DNA of 64,000 nucleotides, taken from positions 1 to 64,000 of the forward strand of contig NZ_QUDO01000013.1 of the NCBI RefSeq assembly GCF_003477525.1, in the 5' to 3' direction. This stretch comes from Ruminococcus sp. AF41-9. GTDB taxonomy: Bacteria > Bacillota > Clostridia > Lachnospirales > Lachnospiraceae. Positions 1 through 9,214 of the stretch are shown piece by piece; position 1 is the stretch's first letter; each line of letters opens with the position of its first letter. Position numbers and translations under genes: made by a program. The notes beneath the pieces are model-generated. The model searched no databases. It was not told the origin of the DNA and was given only the letters and a program-made list of their open reading frames with translations.

Positions 1-5
1 AATAT

Positions 6-698
6 ATGTTAGTTTATGATTTTTGTATTCTGGAAATAAATGCTTTAAAGTATGAAGATGAGATGCAATTTGTGGAAAAGGTACGTATTGCTCAAAATTT
101 TAATAATACTGTATTGTTGGATCAATATGCAAAAGAAAAAATGGTGAGATATTTGCAGAGAAAAAATAAAGTATCTAAATTTCTAAGGTATTTTCCGCTG
201 ATATGGAAAACTCAAATATCTATTTATAGACTAGGTAGAACTTGGATAATAATGGGAATGATTTTATTTATGATATGTTTAGGAATTTGTAAAATGCCTA
301 TCTGCTGGACGCTGCCGTTTTTGCAACAAGAAGAAATTCGTTATATGTTATTGTTAGGCAGTATATTTGCCGTTTTTCGATTGACTTTACGGAGTATGGT
401 TCAACAGTTGGACAGTATTCTCGAAAAAGCCACAGATGGTCTATTTATACCTATATCGGAAAATCGAATTGTGAAACAGTTTATGGTGATACCAATTACA
501 ATTGTTTGTGGCGAAGGAATTATAATGGCTTTTGTTGTAAACAGCGGTATAGTGCAAATACTGTTTGGGTGTACAATACTTATATGTGCGACAGTCCTGA
601 ATTTTTGGCTAGAAGTGACATATAAAGATTTTCTTGTAAAAAAGGATTTTATTTTAAATATTGCTATTTTTTTAGGAGTATTGATACTTACCAAATAG
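6..698 (+). CDS. Membrane protein, C-terminal part (cut by window edge)
   Basis: The frame is open to the left edge, so the ATG at 6 is probably internal and the protein is longer. The first ~75 residues are charged and soluble. They are followed by about five hydrophobic stretches (residues ~80-97, ~113-128, ~160-180, ~182-200 and ~215-229), which suggests an integral membrane protein such as a transporter permease. I recognise no family motif. It ends at TAG 696-698 and is followed by a long non-coding stretch. Function unknown. Confidence 0.6.
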   Translation: MLVYDFCILEINALKYEDEMQFVEKVRIAQNFNNTVLLDQYAKEKMVRYLQRKNKVSKFLRYFPLIWKTQISIYRLGRTWIIMGMILFMICLGICKMPICWTLPFLQQEEIRYMLLLGSIFAVFRLTLRSMVQQLDSILEKATDGLFIPISENRIVKQFMVIPITIVCGEGIIMAFVVNSGIVQILFGCTILICATVLNFWLEVTYKDFLVKKDFILNIAIFLGVLILTK

Positions 699-1635
699 AT
701 GAGAGATATTATAGTGAGAAATGAAGTTGCTGTGATACTAAATTGATACTAAAAAATGAAGAGAACAGAAATATAGTGTAGAAATCCTATAACACAAGAC
801 AATATAGACACGAAAATCACAGAAAATAATGAAATTTTAAAAACCTCACATACGTATTTATTTGTGAATATACATAGCTATATTTTTTATCACGTGCAAG
901 AACCTTCGGTGTTCTGTCCTTTTTCTTTTCCAGACCAGAAGACCACCTGTTGGAAAGGAACAACAAGAAAAACCAGAACGGATGTGGTGGCTTATCATTA
1001 TAGGAGTTTGGCCTCGGTAAATGCTCCGTTCAACAGCAGCATACCATTGGACATATGAATCCGATCCTGTTATGGTGAAAAGTCTGGCACTTGCACTTTC
1101 AATTATAGAAAATATGGATTTCTTTACATTAGCATGATACAATTGAGAAAGTAAAAAATCGGGACAGGGGAGAAGCAGGAACTAAGAACAGATGACATTG
1201 GATTTTTGGCAGAATACGGTCATATATGAGAAAAAAAAATTTCCTATCGGCATGCCATCCTGTGATGCGCTGAATGTTCCTGCAGATATCATTGCGAAGA
1301 TGAACGAACAATGCGAGAAAATTAATCTGATAATTTTTTTCAGTTTGAAGAAATCCAGAACTATGCCGACGTCCTCTGAAATGACATAAAGGCAAGAAAA
1401 TACAGTGGGCTTTTGAGAAGCTGAACTACCGGGAGCAGACCTTGATTGAAAAGTGACTGGCAATTTGCATGACCTGTCGGAATTGTTGGTTGCCAAGGGC
1501 ACAATCCATGCTGTCCGGTTAAAACAGAAGTCCTAGCCCAAGTGCAAACATAAAATTGCAGCTGCAATCTACGAATATCAGGCAGACTGCCAAAGGAAAC
1601 GACAATTACCTTTGAGTAACGAGGGAGTGAAATAT
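699..1635. other. Decayed intergenic stretch, no intact gene
   Basis: About 930 bases without a convincing ORF on either strand. In-frame fragments around 1395-1500 on the + strand, interrupted by stops, read like a short basic protein (a 'NYREQTLIEK' fragment followed by 'AICMTC'). This recalls the tail of small sigma-like regulators of Firmicute mobile elements, but the match is only from memory. I see no tRNA, insertion sequence or clear repeat here. It is probably the remains of one or more inactivated genes upstream of the two-component operon. Confidence 0.4.
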
Positions 1636-2313
1636 ATGGAGCAATTACTGATTGTTGAAGATGATATCGGTTTGAATCAAGGCTTATGCAAAGCACTGAA
1701 AGTAGATGATCGGAAGATCATTTCCTGCCAAGACCTAAAAACGGCGAAGGAACAGCTGCTTTGCGGCGGTGTATCCCTGATCCTGTTGGATATCAATCTG
1801 CCGGATGGCAGTGGGCTTGAGCTGCTCCGGGAGGTCAAGGAAAACATGCCCGGAGTTCCTGTTATTCTGCTGACTGCCAATGACACCGATCTGGACATCG
1901 TAGACGGACTGGAGAGGGGCGCTGATGATTACATTACCAAGCCCTTTTCTCTTTCGGTTTTGCGGGCAAGGGTGAATACCCAACTGCGAAAGCAAGCGTC
2001 AAACCATAAAAATGCGCCGTTCCATATGGATCTATTTCACTTTGACTTTGAGGCTATGACCTTTTATGTGGGAGATTCAAAAGTGGAATTGAGCAAAACA
2101 GAACAAAAATTACTGCGTCTGCTTGTTGAAAATCGTGGTCGAACCATGACCCGTGGAGACCTTGTCGACCGGATCTGGACAAATGGCGCAGAATATGTGG
2201 ATGAAAATGCTTTGTCTGTTACGATCAAGCGTCTGAGGGATAAGCTTGGTGCACAGAAATACATTAAAACCGTCTATGGAATCGGTTATAGCTGGGTGAC
2301 AAAAGATGAATAA
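1636..2313 (+). CDS. OmpR-family response regulator
   Basis: Two-domain response regulator of about 225 aa. The receiver domain has the acidic pocket (IVEDD), the phospho-acceptor Asp in 'LILLDINLPDGSG', the conserved Thr in 'ILLTAND' and the Lys in 'DYITKPFS'. A winged-helix Trans_reg_C domain follows ('LSKTEQKLLRLL', 'VTIKRLRDKLG', 'VYGIGYSW'). I chose ATG 1636 because GAGGGAG (1621-1627) lies at good spacing; the upstream TTG at 1612 has no RBS. The gene overlaps the following histidine kinase by 8 nt. By context it probably controls the ABC transporter at 3341-6673, as in bacitracin/peptide-sensing Bce-type modules (inference). Confidence 0.93.
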   Translation: MEQLLIVEDDIGLNQGLCKALKVDDRKIISCQDLKTAKEQLLCGGVSLILLDINLPDGSGLELLREVKENMPGVPVILLTANDTDLDIVDGLERGADDYITKPFSLSVLRARVNTQLRKQASNHKNAPFHMDLFHFDFEAMTFYVGDSKVELSKTEQKLLRLLVENRGRTMTRGDLVDRIWTNGAEYVDENALSVTIKRLRDKLGAQKYIKTVYGIGYSWVTKDE

Positions 2314-3205
2314 AACCGGTATTGTGATCATACTGCTGTGTTTTCTGGCGGCGGCAGCTGTTGTGTTATGGGAGCAGAGAAAGACCAGAAAAACGATGGA
2401 AGAAATCGAAAGGATGCTGGACGCTGCCATGACCGGCTCCTTTTCTGAAACCAATTTTGATGAAAGCCGGCTGTCTGCTTTGGAAACAAAGTTTGCACAC
2501 TATCTTTCCGCAGCAGAAGCATCTTCTCGAAATGTAGCGCAGGAAAAAGACAAAATCAAAACCTTGATTGGGGACATCTCGCACCAGACAAAAACGCCGA
2601 TTGCAAACCTGCTGTTATACAGCGAGCTTCTGAAGGAGGAAACTCTGCCTGCATCGGCGAAGGCAAATGTGGAGGCGCTGTACAAACAATCGGAAAAGCT
2701 GCGATTTTTGATCGATTCTCTCGTAAAGCTTTCCAGACTGGAAAATGGGATCATTTCACTCACCCCTCAGCAAGCAGCGCTACAGCCGCTGCTTGAAAGC
2801 GTAGTAGAACAATATGCCGCCAAGGCTTCTGAAAAAGGATTGTCTTTGCGACTGCAGGATACCGATGCTTTTGCTGTATTCGATTTCAAATGGACAGCGG
2901 AAGCGCTGGCGAATATCGTAGACAATGCCATCAAATATACAGAGCATGGCACAATCAGGATTTCTGCCGTAAGTTACGAAATGTTTGCAAGGATCGATAT
3001 ATCGGATACCGGTTCAGGCATACCGGAAACTGAGCAAGCGAAGATATTTGCTCGCTTTTACCGCTCAAAGGCGGTTCAGGAGCAGGAAGGGGTCGGCATC
3101 GGCTTATACCTTGCCCGACAGATCATATCCGGCGAGGGCGGTTATATCAAGGTTGCTTCCGTTCCGGGAAAAGGAAGTACGTTTTCCATATTTCTGCCGA
3201 AATAA
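2306..3205 (+). CDS. Sensor histidine kinase
   Basis: 299-aa kinase with a single N-terminal membrane helix (residues ~5-22) and almost no extracytoplasmic domain. The DHp helix carries the phospho-acceptor His in 'GDISHQTKTPIANL'. The HATPase_c domain has the N box (NIVDNAIKY), G1 (DTGSGIPE), F box (FARFYRS) and G2 (GVGIGLYLAR). It is translationally coupled to the regulator (8-nt overlap). Kinases with little sensor domain next to an ABC transporter usually sense through the transporter's permease, so the MacB/BceB-like permease downstream is a plausible partner. A strong hairpin follows the gene at 3275. Confidence 0.92.
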   Translation: MNKTGIVIILLCFLAAAAVVLWEQRKTRKTMEEIERMLDAAMTGSFSETNFDESRLSALETKFAHYLSAAEASSRNVAQEKDKIKTLIGDISHQTKTPIANLLLYSELLKEETLPASAKANVEALYKQSEKLRFLIDSLVKLSRLENGIISLTPQQAALQPLLESVVEQYAAKASEKGLSLRLQDTDAFAVFDFKWTAEALANIVDNAIKYTEHGTIRISAVSYEMFARIDISDTGSGIPETEQAKIFARFYRSKAVQEQEGVGIGLYLARQIISGEGGYIKVASVPGKGSTFSIFLPK

Positions 3206-3274
3206 CAACAATTCTATCAAAACTGTTAGATTTCATTTTCCGCCGGAAAGAATGTGGAAAGATTCCTATGCGAT

Positions 3275-3323
3275 AATCTGTATGTATCAAAGGATGATTT
3301 CCTTTCATACATACAGATTTTTT
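3275..3323 (+). terminator. Long stem-loop with U tract between kinase and ABC genes
   Basis: AATCTGTATGTAT (3275-3287) pairs perfectly with ATACATACAGATT (3307-3319). An inner AAAGGA/TCCTTT stem (3289-3294/3300-3305) extends it, leaving a 5-nt loop. TTTTT follows from the end of the right arm. The RBS of the ABC ATPase begins only a few bases later (3327). It could end the two-component transcript or act as an attenuator for the ABC genes. Confidence 0.75.
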
Positions 3324-3340
3324 CATGGAGGTACTCATTT

Positions 3341-4012
3341 ATGGATGTTTTACAGGCAAAAGACCTGAAAAAGATTTATGGCTCCGGCAATAACGCAGTT
3401 CATGCGTTGGATGGAGTTGATTTAAGTGTAAAGAAGGGCGAATTTGTTGCAATTGTCGGCACATCCGGCTCCGGCAAATCCACGCTGCTGCACATGCTGG
3501 GCGGGCTGGATCGCCCTACAAGCGGCACAGTCAGGGTGGACGGACAGGATATTTTCTCCCTGAAGGAGGAAGCGCTGACCATCTTCCGCCGCAGGAAAAT
3601 CGGCTTTGTGTTCCAAGCATATAATCTTGTTCCGGTGCTGAATGTGTATGAAAATATCGTTCTACCCATTGAGCTGGACGGTGGCAAGGTCAACAAGGAT
3701 TTCGTACAGCAGATCGTGCAGACCCTTGGGCTGGATGAGCGTCTGGATGCCCTGCCCAATCAGCTCTCCGGCGGTCAGCAGCAGCGTGTGGCAATCGCCC
3801 GTGCGCTGGCGGCAGCACCCGCTATCATTCTGGCAGATGAACCGACAGGTAATCTGGATTCCAAAACCAGTCAGGATGTATTGAGCCTTTTGAAAGTCAC
3901 CAGTCAAAAGTTCGCCCAGACAATCGTAATGATCACTCACAACGAAGAAATTGCACAGATGGCAGACCGCATTATCCGTATCGAAGATGGTCGGATCGTC
4001 TCCCAAAACTAA
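3341..4012 (+). CDS. ABC transporter ATP-binding protein (MacB/BceA-like)
   Basis: 223-aa ATPase with Walker A (GTSGSGKST), Q-loop (FVFQAYNLVPVLNVYENI), signature LSGGQQQR, Walker B with catalytic Glu (IILADEPTGNLDS) and H-loop (MITHN). The sequence is of the LolD/MacB/BceA/FtsE group, which energises FtsX-type permeases. ATG 3341 is preceded by GGAGG at 3327-3331; the in-frame ATG 87 nt upstream lies inside the terminator-like hairpin and is rejected. The gene ends 15 nt before the permease start, so the two form an operon and a complex. Likely role: removal of or resistance to an antimicrobial peptide or cell-wall drug, or lipoprotein/peptide export. Confidence 0.93.
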   Translation: MDVLQAKDLKKIYGSGNNAVHALDGVDLSVKKGEFVAIVGTSGSGKSTLLHMLGGLDRPTSGTVRVDGQDIFSLKEEALTIFRRRKIGFVFQAYNLVPVLNVYENIVLPIELDGGKVNKDFVQQIVQTLGLDERLDALPNQLSGGQQQRVAIARALAAAPAIILADEPTGNLDSKTSQDVLSLLKVTSQKFAQTIVMITHNEEIAQMADRIIRIEDGRIVSQN

Positions 4013-4027
4013 CGGGAGGTGGTTACG

Positions 4028-6673
4028 ATGAATGTCAAAAACAGAAAATGTATTCGTAAACTCAGCTTAAAATCTCTTTATGCGAACCGTCGTCGCAATC
4101 TGATCGCCATTTTTGCCATTGCGCTGACAACGCTGCTATTTACGTCCATGTTCACCATTGTCTTGTCGTTGAACGCCAGCTATGAAACCTACCAGTTTCG
4201 GCAGGTAGGCGGCTATGCGCATGGCACCTTTAAGGATGTTTCCCCCGAGCAGGCGGAACGCATCGCTGCCCACCCAAAGGTGAAGGCTGCGGGGGCACGG
4301 AAGGTAATCGGTATCACTGCGGAGGGGGTCTTTGCCAAAATACCGGCAGAGATCAGCTACATGGATGCCAACTGCACTAAATGGAGCTATGCAACCCCTA
4401 CTACCGGACGGATGCCCGAAAGCGGCAAAGAGGTAGCCATGGATACGGCAGCGTTGCAGCTGCTTGGCGTAACGCCGGAGCTGGGCGCCGAGGTCACGGT
4501 TTCCTATTCCATTACGGACAAGGATCAAACCGCCTTTACTGTAACAGATACCTTTACGCTGGTGGGCTATTGGGACTATGATGAACTAATGCCTGTTCAC
4601 TACATCAACATCAGCCGTGATTACGCAGATGACATCGAAGCGCAGGCAGTGAAAACAGGTTTACAGCCTTTCCGCACAGATTTGAATGTCATGCTGGCCT
4701 CCGGCACAAACATTCAAGGGCAGATGGAGCAGGTGGATACCGATCTTGGCTACACCTGGGACAGCTATACCGATCCCAACAGCGTCCGGATCGGCGTTAA
4801 CTGGGGATATACCTCATCCCAGCTGGAGTCGCAGCTCGATCTAGAGCTGATGATCGCCATAGCAGCTTTTTTGCTGCTGGTCATTTTCACGGGGTATCTT
4901 ATCATCTATAACATTTTTCAGATCTCCGTTGCAGGGGATATCCGGTTTTACGGACTTCTGAAAACCATTGGCACAACGCCCCGGCAGCTCAAACGCATCA
5001 TTCGCCAGCAGGCACTTCTGCTTTGTCTGATCGGTATTCCGGCGGGGCTGCTGCTGGGCTATGGCATCGGCGCTGTTTTGGTTCCTGTTGTCTTGCGCTC
5101 CACCCAGTTGGATGCAGGCATCACCACCATCAGCACATCGCCTGTGATCTTCCTTGGTTCTATGCTGTTCGCCTTGTTGACGGTGCTCTTGTCCTGTTCC
5201 AAGCCCGGAAAAATGGCAGCCAGGGTCTCTCCGGTGGAGGCTACCAAATATACGGATGCAATGCAGACCAAGAAAAAACAGCGCAGCACCCGGGGAGCCA
5301 AGCTCCATCAGATGGCCTTTGCCAATTTGGGACGAAACAAGAAAAAGACGGTGCTGGTGGTGGTGTCTCTGGCACTGTCGGTGACGCTGTTCAATGCACT
5401 GTGTGCCTTTGTGGGCGGCTTCAGCATGGAGAAGTATGTATCCTTCATGACCTGCGCCGATTTTATCGTCAGCACGCCCGACTATTTCCGTTACAACCCG
5501 GCAGATGAATTCATCACGCCGGAACAGATCGAAGAGATCGCAGCAAACACAAAGTCCAGTCTTTCCGGCACGGGATATGCTGTGCGAAAACCCGTATATC
5601 TTTGGATGACGGAGGATGCTCTGCGGCAGGACTATGCAAGGTACGAAAGTGCTGAGCAGTTGGACAGCCATATGAGCCGCATGGAGCACCGGGGCGATAT
5701 GGTGATGGGAGATACCAGAATCGAGGCTCTGGATAACAGCCTGTTTGACAAGCTGCAAGTGTTCGACGGAGATATTTCTCCTATGCTGGAGCCAAACAAT
5801 AACGCTATTGCCATTGCGGTTTCTTTGGATGATTACGGCAATCTGCTCAATCCTGAATACTACCCCAAGGTGGGGGACACGATTACCGCTACCTATGCGG
5901 ATGATGTGAAATATATCGACAGCCGCACCGGGGAACTCCGCACCGAAGATACACCGGAGGAGTACTTTCAGGCAAAATTGTATGGAGCCAGAGATGTAGA
6001 GTACACGGTCTGCGCCTTGGTAGAACTTCCGAATTCCATGAGTTATCGTTATGGCGGTATTGGATATGACGCAGTTTTGTCTGTGGACACCGCACAGAGG
6101 GACAGCGGTGGTGCAGCCATTCCGATGCTCTACCTGTTCGACACAGCGGACGAAGTTGACGAGGCCGAAGCAGAGCAATATCTATCGAAGCTCACTGCCG
6201 ATGAGTTTTCGCCCTTGATGTATGAAAGCAAGGCCACGGCTCGCTCTGAATTTGCTCAGTTCCGGCAGATGTTCCTTCTGATAGGTGGTATCCTCTGTGC
6301 TATCATTGGGCTGGTGGGACTCTTAAATTTCTTCAACGCCATGATGACCGGTATTCTTTCCCGCCGCCGTGAATTTGCTGTGCTTCAGACTGTAGGAATG
6401 ACAAACCGACAGCTCAAAACCATGTTGATCTACGAGGGGTTGTTTTACGCAATGTCTTCCGTAGCGGCGGCCTTTATTCTGTCGCTGGCGGTGGGACCTC
6501 TTGCAGGAAAAATGCTGGGCAGTATGTTCTGGTTCTTTGAGTATCGGTTCACCGTTCTGCCTGTCCTGCTGACAATTCCGGTATTTCTTCTGCTTGGGTG
6601 GCTGATTCCTTGCATGATGTATGATAACGCAGCGAAATGCAGCATTGTAGATCAGTTAAGGGATGCTCAATAA
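4028..6673 (+). CDS. FtsX-like ABC transporter permease
   Basis: About 881 aa. There is an N-terminal membrane helix (~20-40), a large extracytoplasmic region, three helices (~275-380), then a second half beginning with a cytosolic 'LHQMAFANLGRNKKKT' segment and another helix, another large extracellular region, and three C-terminal helices (residues ~755-870). This is the duplicated FtsX/MacB_PCD layout. Start ATG 4028 has GGGAGG at 4014-4019; the GTG at 4019 overlaps that RBS and is rejected. It follows the cognate ATPase directly. Family members export peptides or lipoproteins or confer peptide-antibiotic resistance; the substrate cannot be read from sequence. Confidence 0.92.
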   Translation: MNVKNRKCIRKLSLKSLYANRRRNLIAIFAIALTTLLFTSMFTIVLSLNASYETYQFRQVGGYAHGTFKDVSPEQAERIAAHPKVKAAGARKVIGITAEGVFAKIPAEISYMDANCTKWSYATPTTGRMPESGKEVAMDTAALQLLGVTPELGAEVTVSYSITDKDQTAFTVTDTFTLVGYWDYDELMPVHYINISRDYADDIEAQAVKTGLQPFRTDLNVMLASGTNIQGQMEQVDTDLGYTWDSYTDPNSVRIGVNWGYTSSQLESQLDLELMIAIAAFLLLVIFTGYLIIYNIFQISVAGDIRFYGLLKTIGTTPRQLKRIIRQQALLLCLIGIPAGLLLGYGIGAVLVPVVLRSTQLDAGITTISTSPVIFLGSMLFALLTVLLSCSKPGKMAARVSPVEATKYTDAMQTKKKQRSTRGAKLHQMAFANLGRNKKKTVLVVVSLALSVTLFNALCAFVGGFSMEKYVSFMTCADFIVSTPDYFRYNPADEFITPEQIEEIAANTKSSLSGTGYAVRKPVYLWMTEDALRQDYARYESAEQLDSHMSRMEHRGDMVMGDTRIEALDNSLFDKLQVFDGDISPMLEPNNNAIAIAVSLDDYGNLLNPEYYPKVGDTITATYADDVKYIDSRTGELRTEDTPEEYFQAKLYGARDVEYTVCALVELPNSMSYRYGGIGYDAVLSVDTAQRDSGGAAIPMLYLFDTADEVDEAEAEQYLSKLTADEFSPLMYESKATARSEFAQFRQMFLLIGGILCAIIGLVGLLNFFNAMMTGILSRRREFAVLQTVGMTNRQLKTMLIYEGLFYAMSSVAAAFILSLAVGPLAGKMLGSMFWFFEYRFTVLPVLLTIPVFLLLGWLIPCMMYDNAAKCSIVDQLRDAQ

Positions 6674-6701
6674 TTGCTAAGCCCATAATAGCCCTCTGTC
6701 A

Positions 6702-7046
6702 ATGAAAAGGCTGAGGGCTGGAATTCAAATAATAATCAAAGTGACCATTACACTGGCCAGCGGCAAGAAACAGGTCATTTCTATTACTGTGCAGAAAACA
6801 ACGGTAAGAACAATAAAGATCACCGGACTGAAATCAAGCGTGACCGTTGCAAGAAATAAAAAACTTACGCTGAAACCGGACATCAGCCCGATCACTTCCC
6901 AGGAGAAGGTTACCTACAGTTCTTCAAATAAGAAGATTGCAACGGTAAGTTCCAGTGGTGTGATCACTGGAAAGAAAAAGGGAACAGCCTATATCACAGT
7001 GAAATCTGGAAAGATCCGCAAAAAAGTAAAAGTAGTAGTTAAATAA
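6702..7046 (+). pseudogene. C-terminal fragment of an Ig-like (BIG_2) surface protein
   Basis: 114 aa with one bacterial Ig-like group 2 repeat: 'YSSSNKKIATVSSSGVITG' then 'KKKGTAYITV', rich in Lys, Ser and Thr. Intact members are long, secreted, and have signal peptides and several such repeats; this piece has no signal peptide and no visible RBS. It is most likely the 3' remnant of a larger cell-surface adhesin or enzyme. A terminator follows (7060-7106). A hairpin AGCCCTC/GAGGGCT (6690-6719) spans its apparent start and may be the end of the permease transcript. Translation is doubtful. Confidence 0.55.
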
Positions 7047-7059
7047 AAATGATTTAAGC

Positions 7060-7106
7060 AGGAGCTGCCTTTCATGAATACATGGAATGGCAGCTTCTAT
7101 TTTTTG
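7060..7106 (+). terminator. Rho-independent terminator
   Basis: AGCTGCC (7063-7069) pairs with GGCAGCT (7089-7095). The loop contains a smaller CAT/ATG helix, and TATTTTTTG follows. It lies directly after the BIG_2 fragment. Confidence 0.7.
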
Positions 7107-7171
7107 AAATTATATAATATTTGACTATAAATCACAAAGTAATTTTTGACTATCTTTTTAAAAGTTCTTAT

Positions 7172-7214
7172 ATGCCGGTATAGCCTATTGTTACAGGCTT
7201 TTCCGGCATTTTTC
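7172..7214 (+). terminator. Hairpin terminator just outside the ICE
   Basis: ATGCCGG (7172-7178) pairs with CCGGCAT (7203-7209), with an inner AGCC/GGCT pair (7182-7185/7196-7199), followed by TTTTT. It sits about 70 bp left of the putative attL and could insulate the host flank from the element. Confidence 0.6.
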
Positions 7215-7280
7215 GTTATGGAAGATATTCTCAAATCTTCTTATATCCCCGTATGTTTTGGTGTTCAAAAGTAGTATGTG

Positions 7281-7307
7281 GAGTAGTAAATTCTCCGTTT
7301 ACTACTT
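7281..7307. repeat. Putative attL: left end of the ICE
   Basis: GAGTAGTAAA (7281-7290) recurs exactly at 38639-38648 at the other end of the element. After a 7-nt spacer comes TTTACTACTT (7298-7307), the exact reverse complement of AAGTAGTAAA at 38628-38637. This core-coupling-core arrangement fits Tn916/Tn1549 tyrosine recombinases, which cut within a short non-matched coupling sequence. The integrase stop codon overlaps this site, as expected at an integrase-proximal end. The exact crossover position is inferred. Confidence 0.75.
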
Positions 7308-8499
7308 ATGCAATCAGCCGCTTCATTTCTGTTATCGACGTTTCGGAAGTCGTATGCGCGTAATAGTTCAGTGTCATGTTGATATTAGAATGTCCCATAA
7401 TGTACTGTAATGCCTTTGGGTTCATTCCTGCATTTGCTAACGTGGTGCAGAATGTGTGGCGTAAGGTATGCGGTGTCATTACCTTTGGCAATGCTACCTT
7501 TTGCGTTTTGTTGTATTTCCTTACAAGCCCCCGAAACATACTTTCATAGTTGACTGCCACTTTTGGCAAGCCGTTCCGGTTAAGGAACAGAAACTTTGTG
7601 TAGCCCTCCAAAATAACAGGCTGTGCATATTTCCGTTTGTTCAGCACCCGTTGAAATGCTTCCAACACTTTTTCACTCATAGGAATAACCCGGTTGCCGC
7701 TTTTCGTCTTAGGCGTTTCCACATAGTAGCCCACGTCTGCAATCTTCAAAAGTTGGTGGTCTACATTGATAAGCTGTTTGTCTAAGTCAATGTCAGCTTC
7801 CGTCAGTCCGCAGAGTTCCGAAATGCGAAGTCCTGTCCCTAACAGTATGATAATCTCGTCGTAGTATTTCTGATAGACTTTATCATGCTGCACAAAGGAC
7901 AGAAAAGCCGCTTCCTGCGTAGGGGATAGAGGTTCCTTTGGTTCCGTATCATCTTCAAGGACTGTGTTCAACTGGAAGTCAAACGGATTTTTACGAATAC
8001 AATCGTCCTGTATAGCTGTGTAAAAAGCAGCCTTTAAGGAACGCTTGTGGTTATTGATAGTTTTGAAGCCGTAACCTTTTTCTTTCATGCGTAACGCCCA
8101 TTCCTTTGCGTCGGAGAGCTTCACATTTTCAATCCGGCAGGCTCCAAGTTTATCCTCCTGCAAAATCCGCATGAGCTGTTTTCGCCCCTGCTTTGTACCA
8201 TGCCGCACATTTGCCCGGTGGCGTATCTGCTTTGCGTAGAGTTGGCAGACCGTCATTTTCTTTCCGATATGGTCGATACCGTCGTCAAGGTCTTTTTGGA
8301 TTTCTTTCTCTTTTTCCCTCAACGCTATATCGTCGCGTTTTCCTGCCGGGGTTTTGTCCGTAGGTACTAACTTCCAAGAATACACAAACTGCGGTTTTCC
8401 AAAGGTATCTATATATTTGTAGGCATATCTCCCGTCTTTTCTCTGGCTCTCTCCGGTGCGGAGAATACGATTTTTATTATCCCGTCTTTTTTCCGACAT
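7306..8499 (-). CDS. int: Tn916/Tn1549-family tyrosine integrase
   Basis: 397-aa site-specific recombinase that excises and integrates the element. An N-terminal arm-binding-like domain (~1-70) and a SAM-like core-binding domain (~75-170) precede the catalytic domain. Catalytic residues visible: Arg in 'TGLRISELCGL', Lys in 'KTKSGNR', HxxR in 'HTLRHTFCT', His in 'IMGHSNINMTLNYYAH' and the nucleophile Tyr in the same motif. I chose ATG 8499 (MSEKRRDNK) because GGAAAGGAG sits at the right spacing; the ORF extends 20 codons upstream without an RBS. Length and order (xis upstream, int at the end) match Tn916 and Tn1549. Confidence 0.96.
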   Translation of the reverse strand: MSEKRRDNKNRILRTGESQRKDGRYAYKYIDTFGKPQFVYSWKLVPTDKTPAGKRDDIALREKEKEIQKDLDDGIDHIGKKMTVCQLYAKQIRHRANVRHGTKQGRKQLMRILQEDKLGACRIENVKLSDAKEWALRMKEKGYGFKTINNHKRSLKAAFYTAIQDDCIRKNPFDFQLNTVLEDDTEPKEPLSPTQEAAFLSFVQHDKVYQKYYDEIIILLGTGLRISELCGLTEADIDLDKQLINVDHQLLKIADVGYYVETPKTKSGNRVIPMSEKVLEAFQRVLNKRKYAQPVILEGYTKFLFLNRNGLPKVAVNYESMFRGLVRKYNKTQKVALPKVMTPHTLRHTFCTTLANAGMNPKALQYIMGHSNINMTLNYYAHTTSETSITEMKRLIA

Positions 8500-8578
8500 C
8501 GTTATGCTCCTTTCCATAATGGAAAGAGCCTTGATATGCTTGACTACATTGTACCACATTCAAGGCTCGATTTCACTA

Positions 8579-8782
8579 TCAGATTGCGTCCACCATATCA
8601 ATCATTTTTTCAAACTGCTTACGCTTAATCTGAATACGGTTTCCGTTCATCATTACCCAGTCCGGGACGGGATTTTCTTCTGCCAGTTTCCGCAGCTTGC
8701 TTTCTCCGATACGGAAATATTTTGCTGCTTCTTCTATGGTAAGCGTGTACTTTTCCCAAATCGGCACGTCGTTATTGTTCAA
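8579..8782 (-). CDS. xis: Excisionase
   Basis: 67-aa small basic DNA-binding protein of the Tn916 Xis type ('[20 protein letters not shown]', then '[10 protein letters not shown]' and '[16 protein letters not shown]'). It is a winged-helix/MerR-like architectural factor that directs the integrase to excision. The best start is TTG at 8782, preceded by AGAAAGGGGG at good spacing; this gives exactly the 67-aa length known for Tn916 Xis. An ATG at 8818 would add 12 residues without an RBS. It lies 79 nt upstream of int in the same direction. Confidence 0.92.
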   Translation of the reverse strand: MNNNDVPIWEKYTLTIEEAAKYFRIGESKLRKLAEENPVPDWVMMNGNRIQIKRKQFEKMIDMVDAI

Positions 8783-9214
8783 TTTGTCGTCCCCCTTTCT
8801 TAATGGGTCAAAAGTCAATTTGTAACATAGGCTTTAATCGGACGGCTATTAGCGTAACCTCATGGGACTTGCACCCCTCCGGCGGTCTGCCGAAGCCCTA
8901 CCCATTGCCTGCGACGCTTCTAACGCTCGGACTATGGCTGTAAGGAAGTATCATTATGTATTCTGTGCGTTATCGCCCGCAAGTTGCTACACTTGCTTTG
9001 CAGCGGTGGTGTTGTTCGCTCGCTTTTCCCGTAGGAGAAAGGTCATGGCGCACCCGCCGTATGGCTCGGCACAAAAGGAACGTATCCGATTTGCCTTATG
9101 CTGCGCCGCCGTTTTCTTGCGCCGCTTTCTTTGTCAAGGTTCAAAATGGCTGTGCTGCCGCATTAGCAGCGGAACGGAAAAGGGGGAGTAAAGACGTTCC
9201 ACTGCCGATTGCGG
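8783..9214. other. GC-rich non-coding stretch upstream of xis
   Basis: About 430 bases between the orf8-like gene and xis, without a gene I can support. Plus-strand ORFs at 8862-9231 overlap each other in different frames, have no RBS and encode Cys/Arg-rich nonsense. The minus strand shows stem-forming GC-rich segments, for example around 8870-8930. It may be an untranslated regulatory leader for xis-int, but I see no recognised RNA motif. Confidence 0.4.

Noticed and set aside
4841..6178. 445-aa minus-strand ORF opposite the FtsX-like permease
   Set aside because: His/Arg/Cys-rich antisense reading of a clear permease gene; no RBS or family match.
8862..8960. Possible group II intron domain (GGGGTGCAAGTCCC on the minus strand)
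   Set aside because: No reverse transcriptase, no intron ends and no domain V; resemblance is a short match only.
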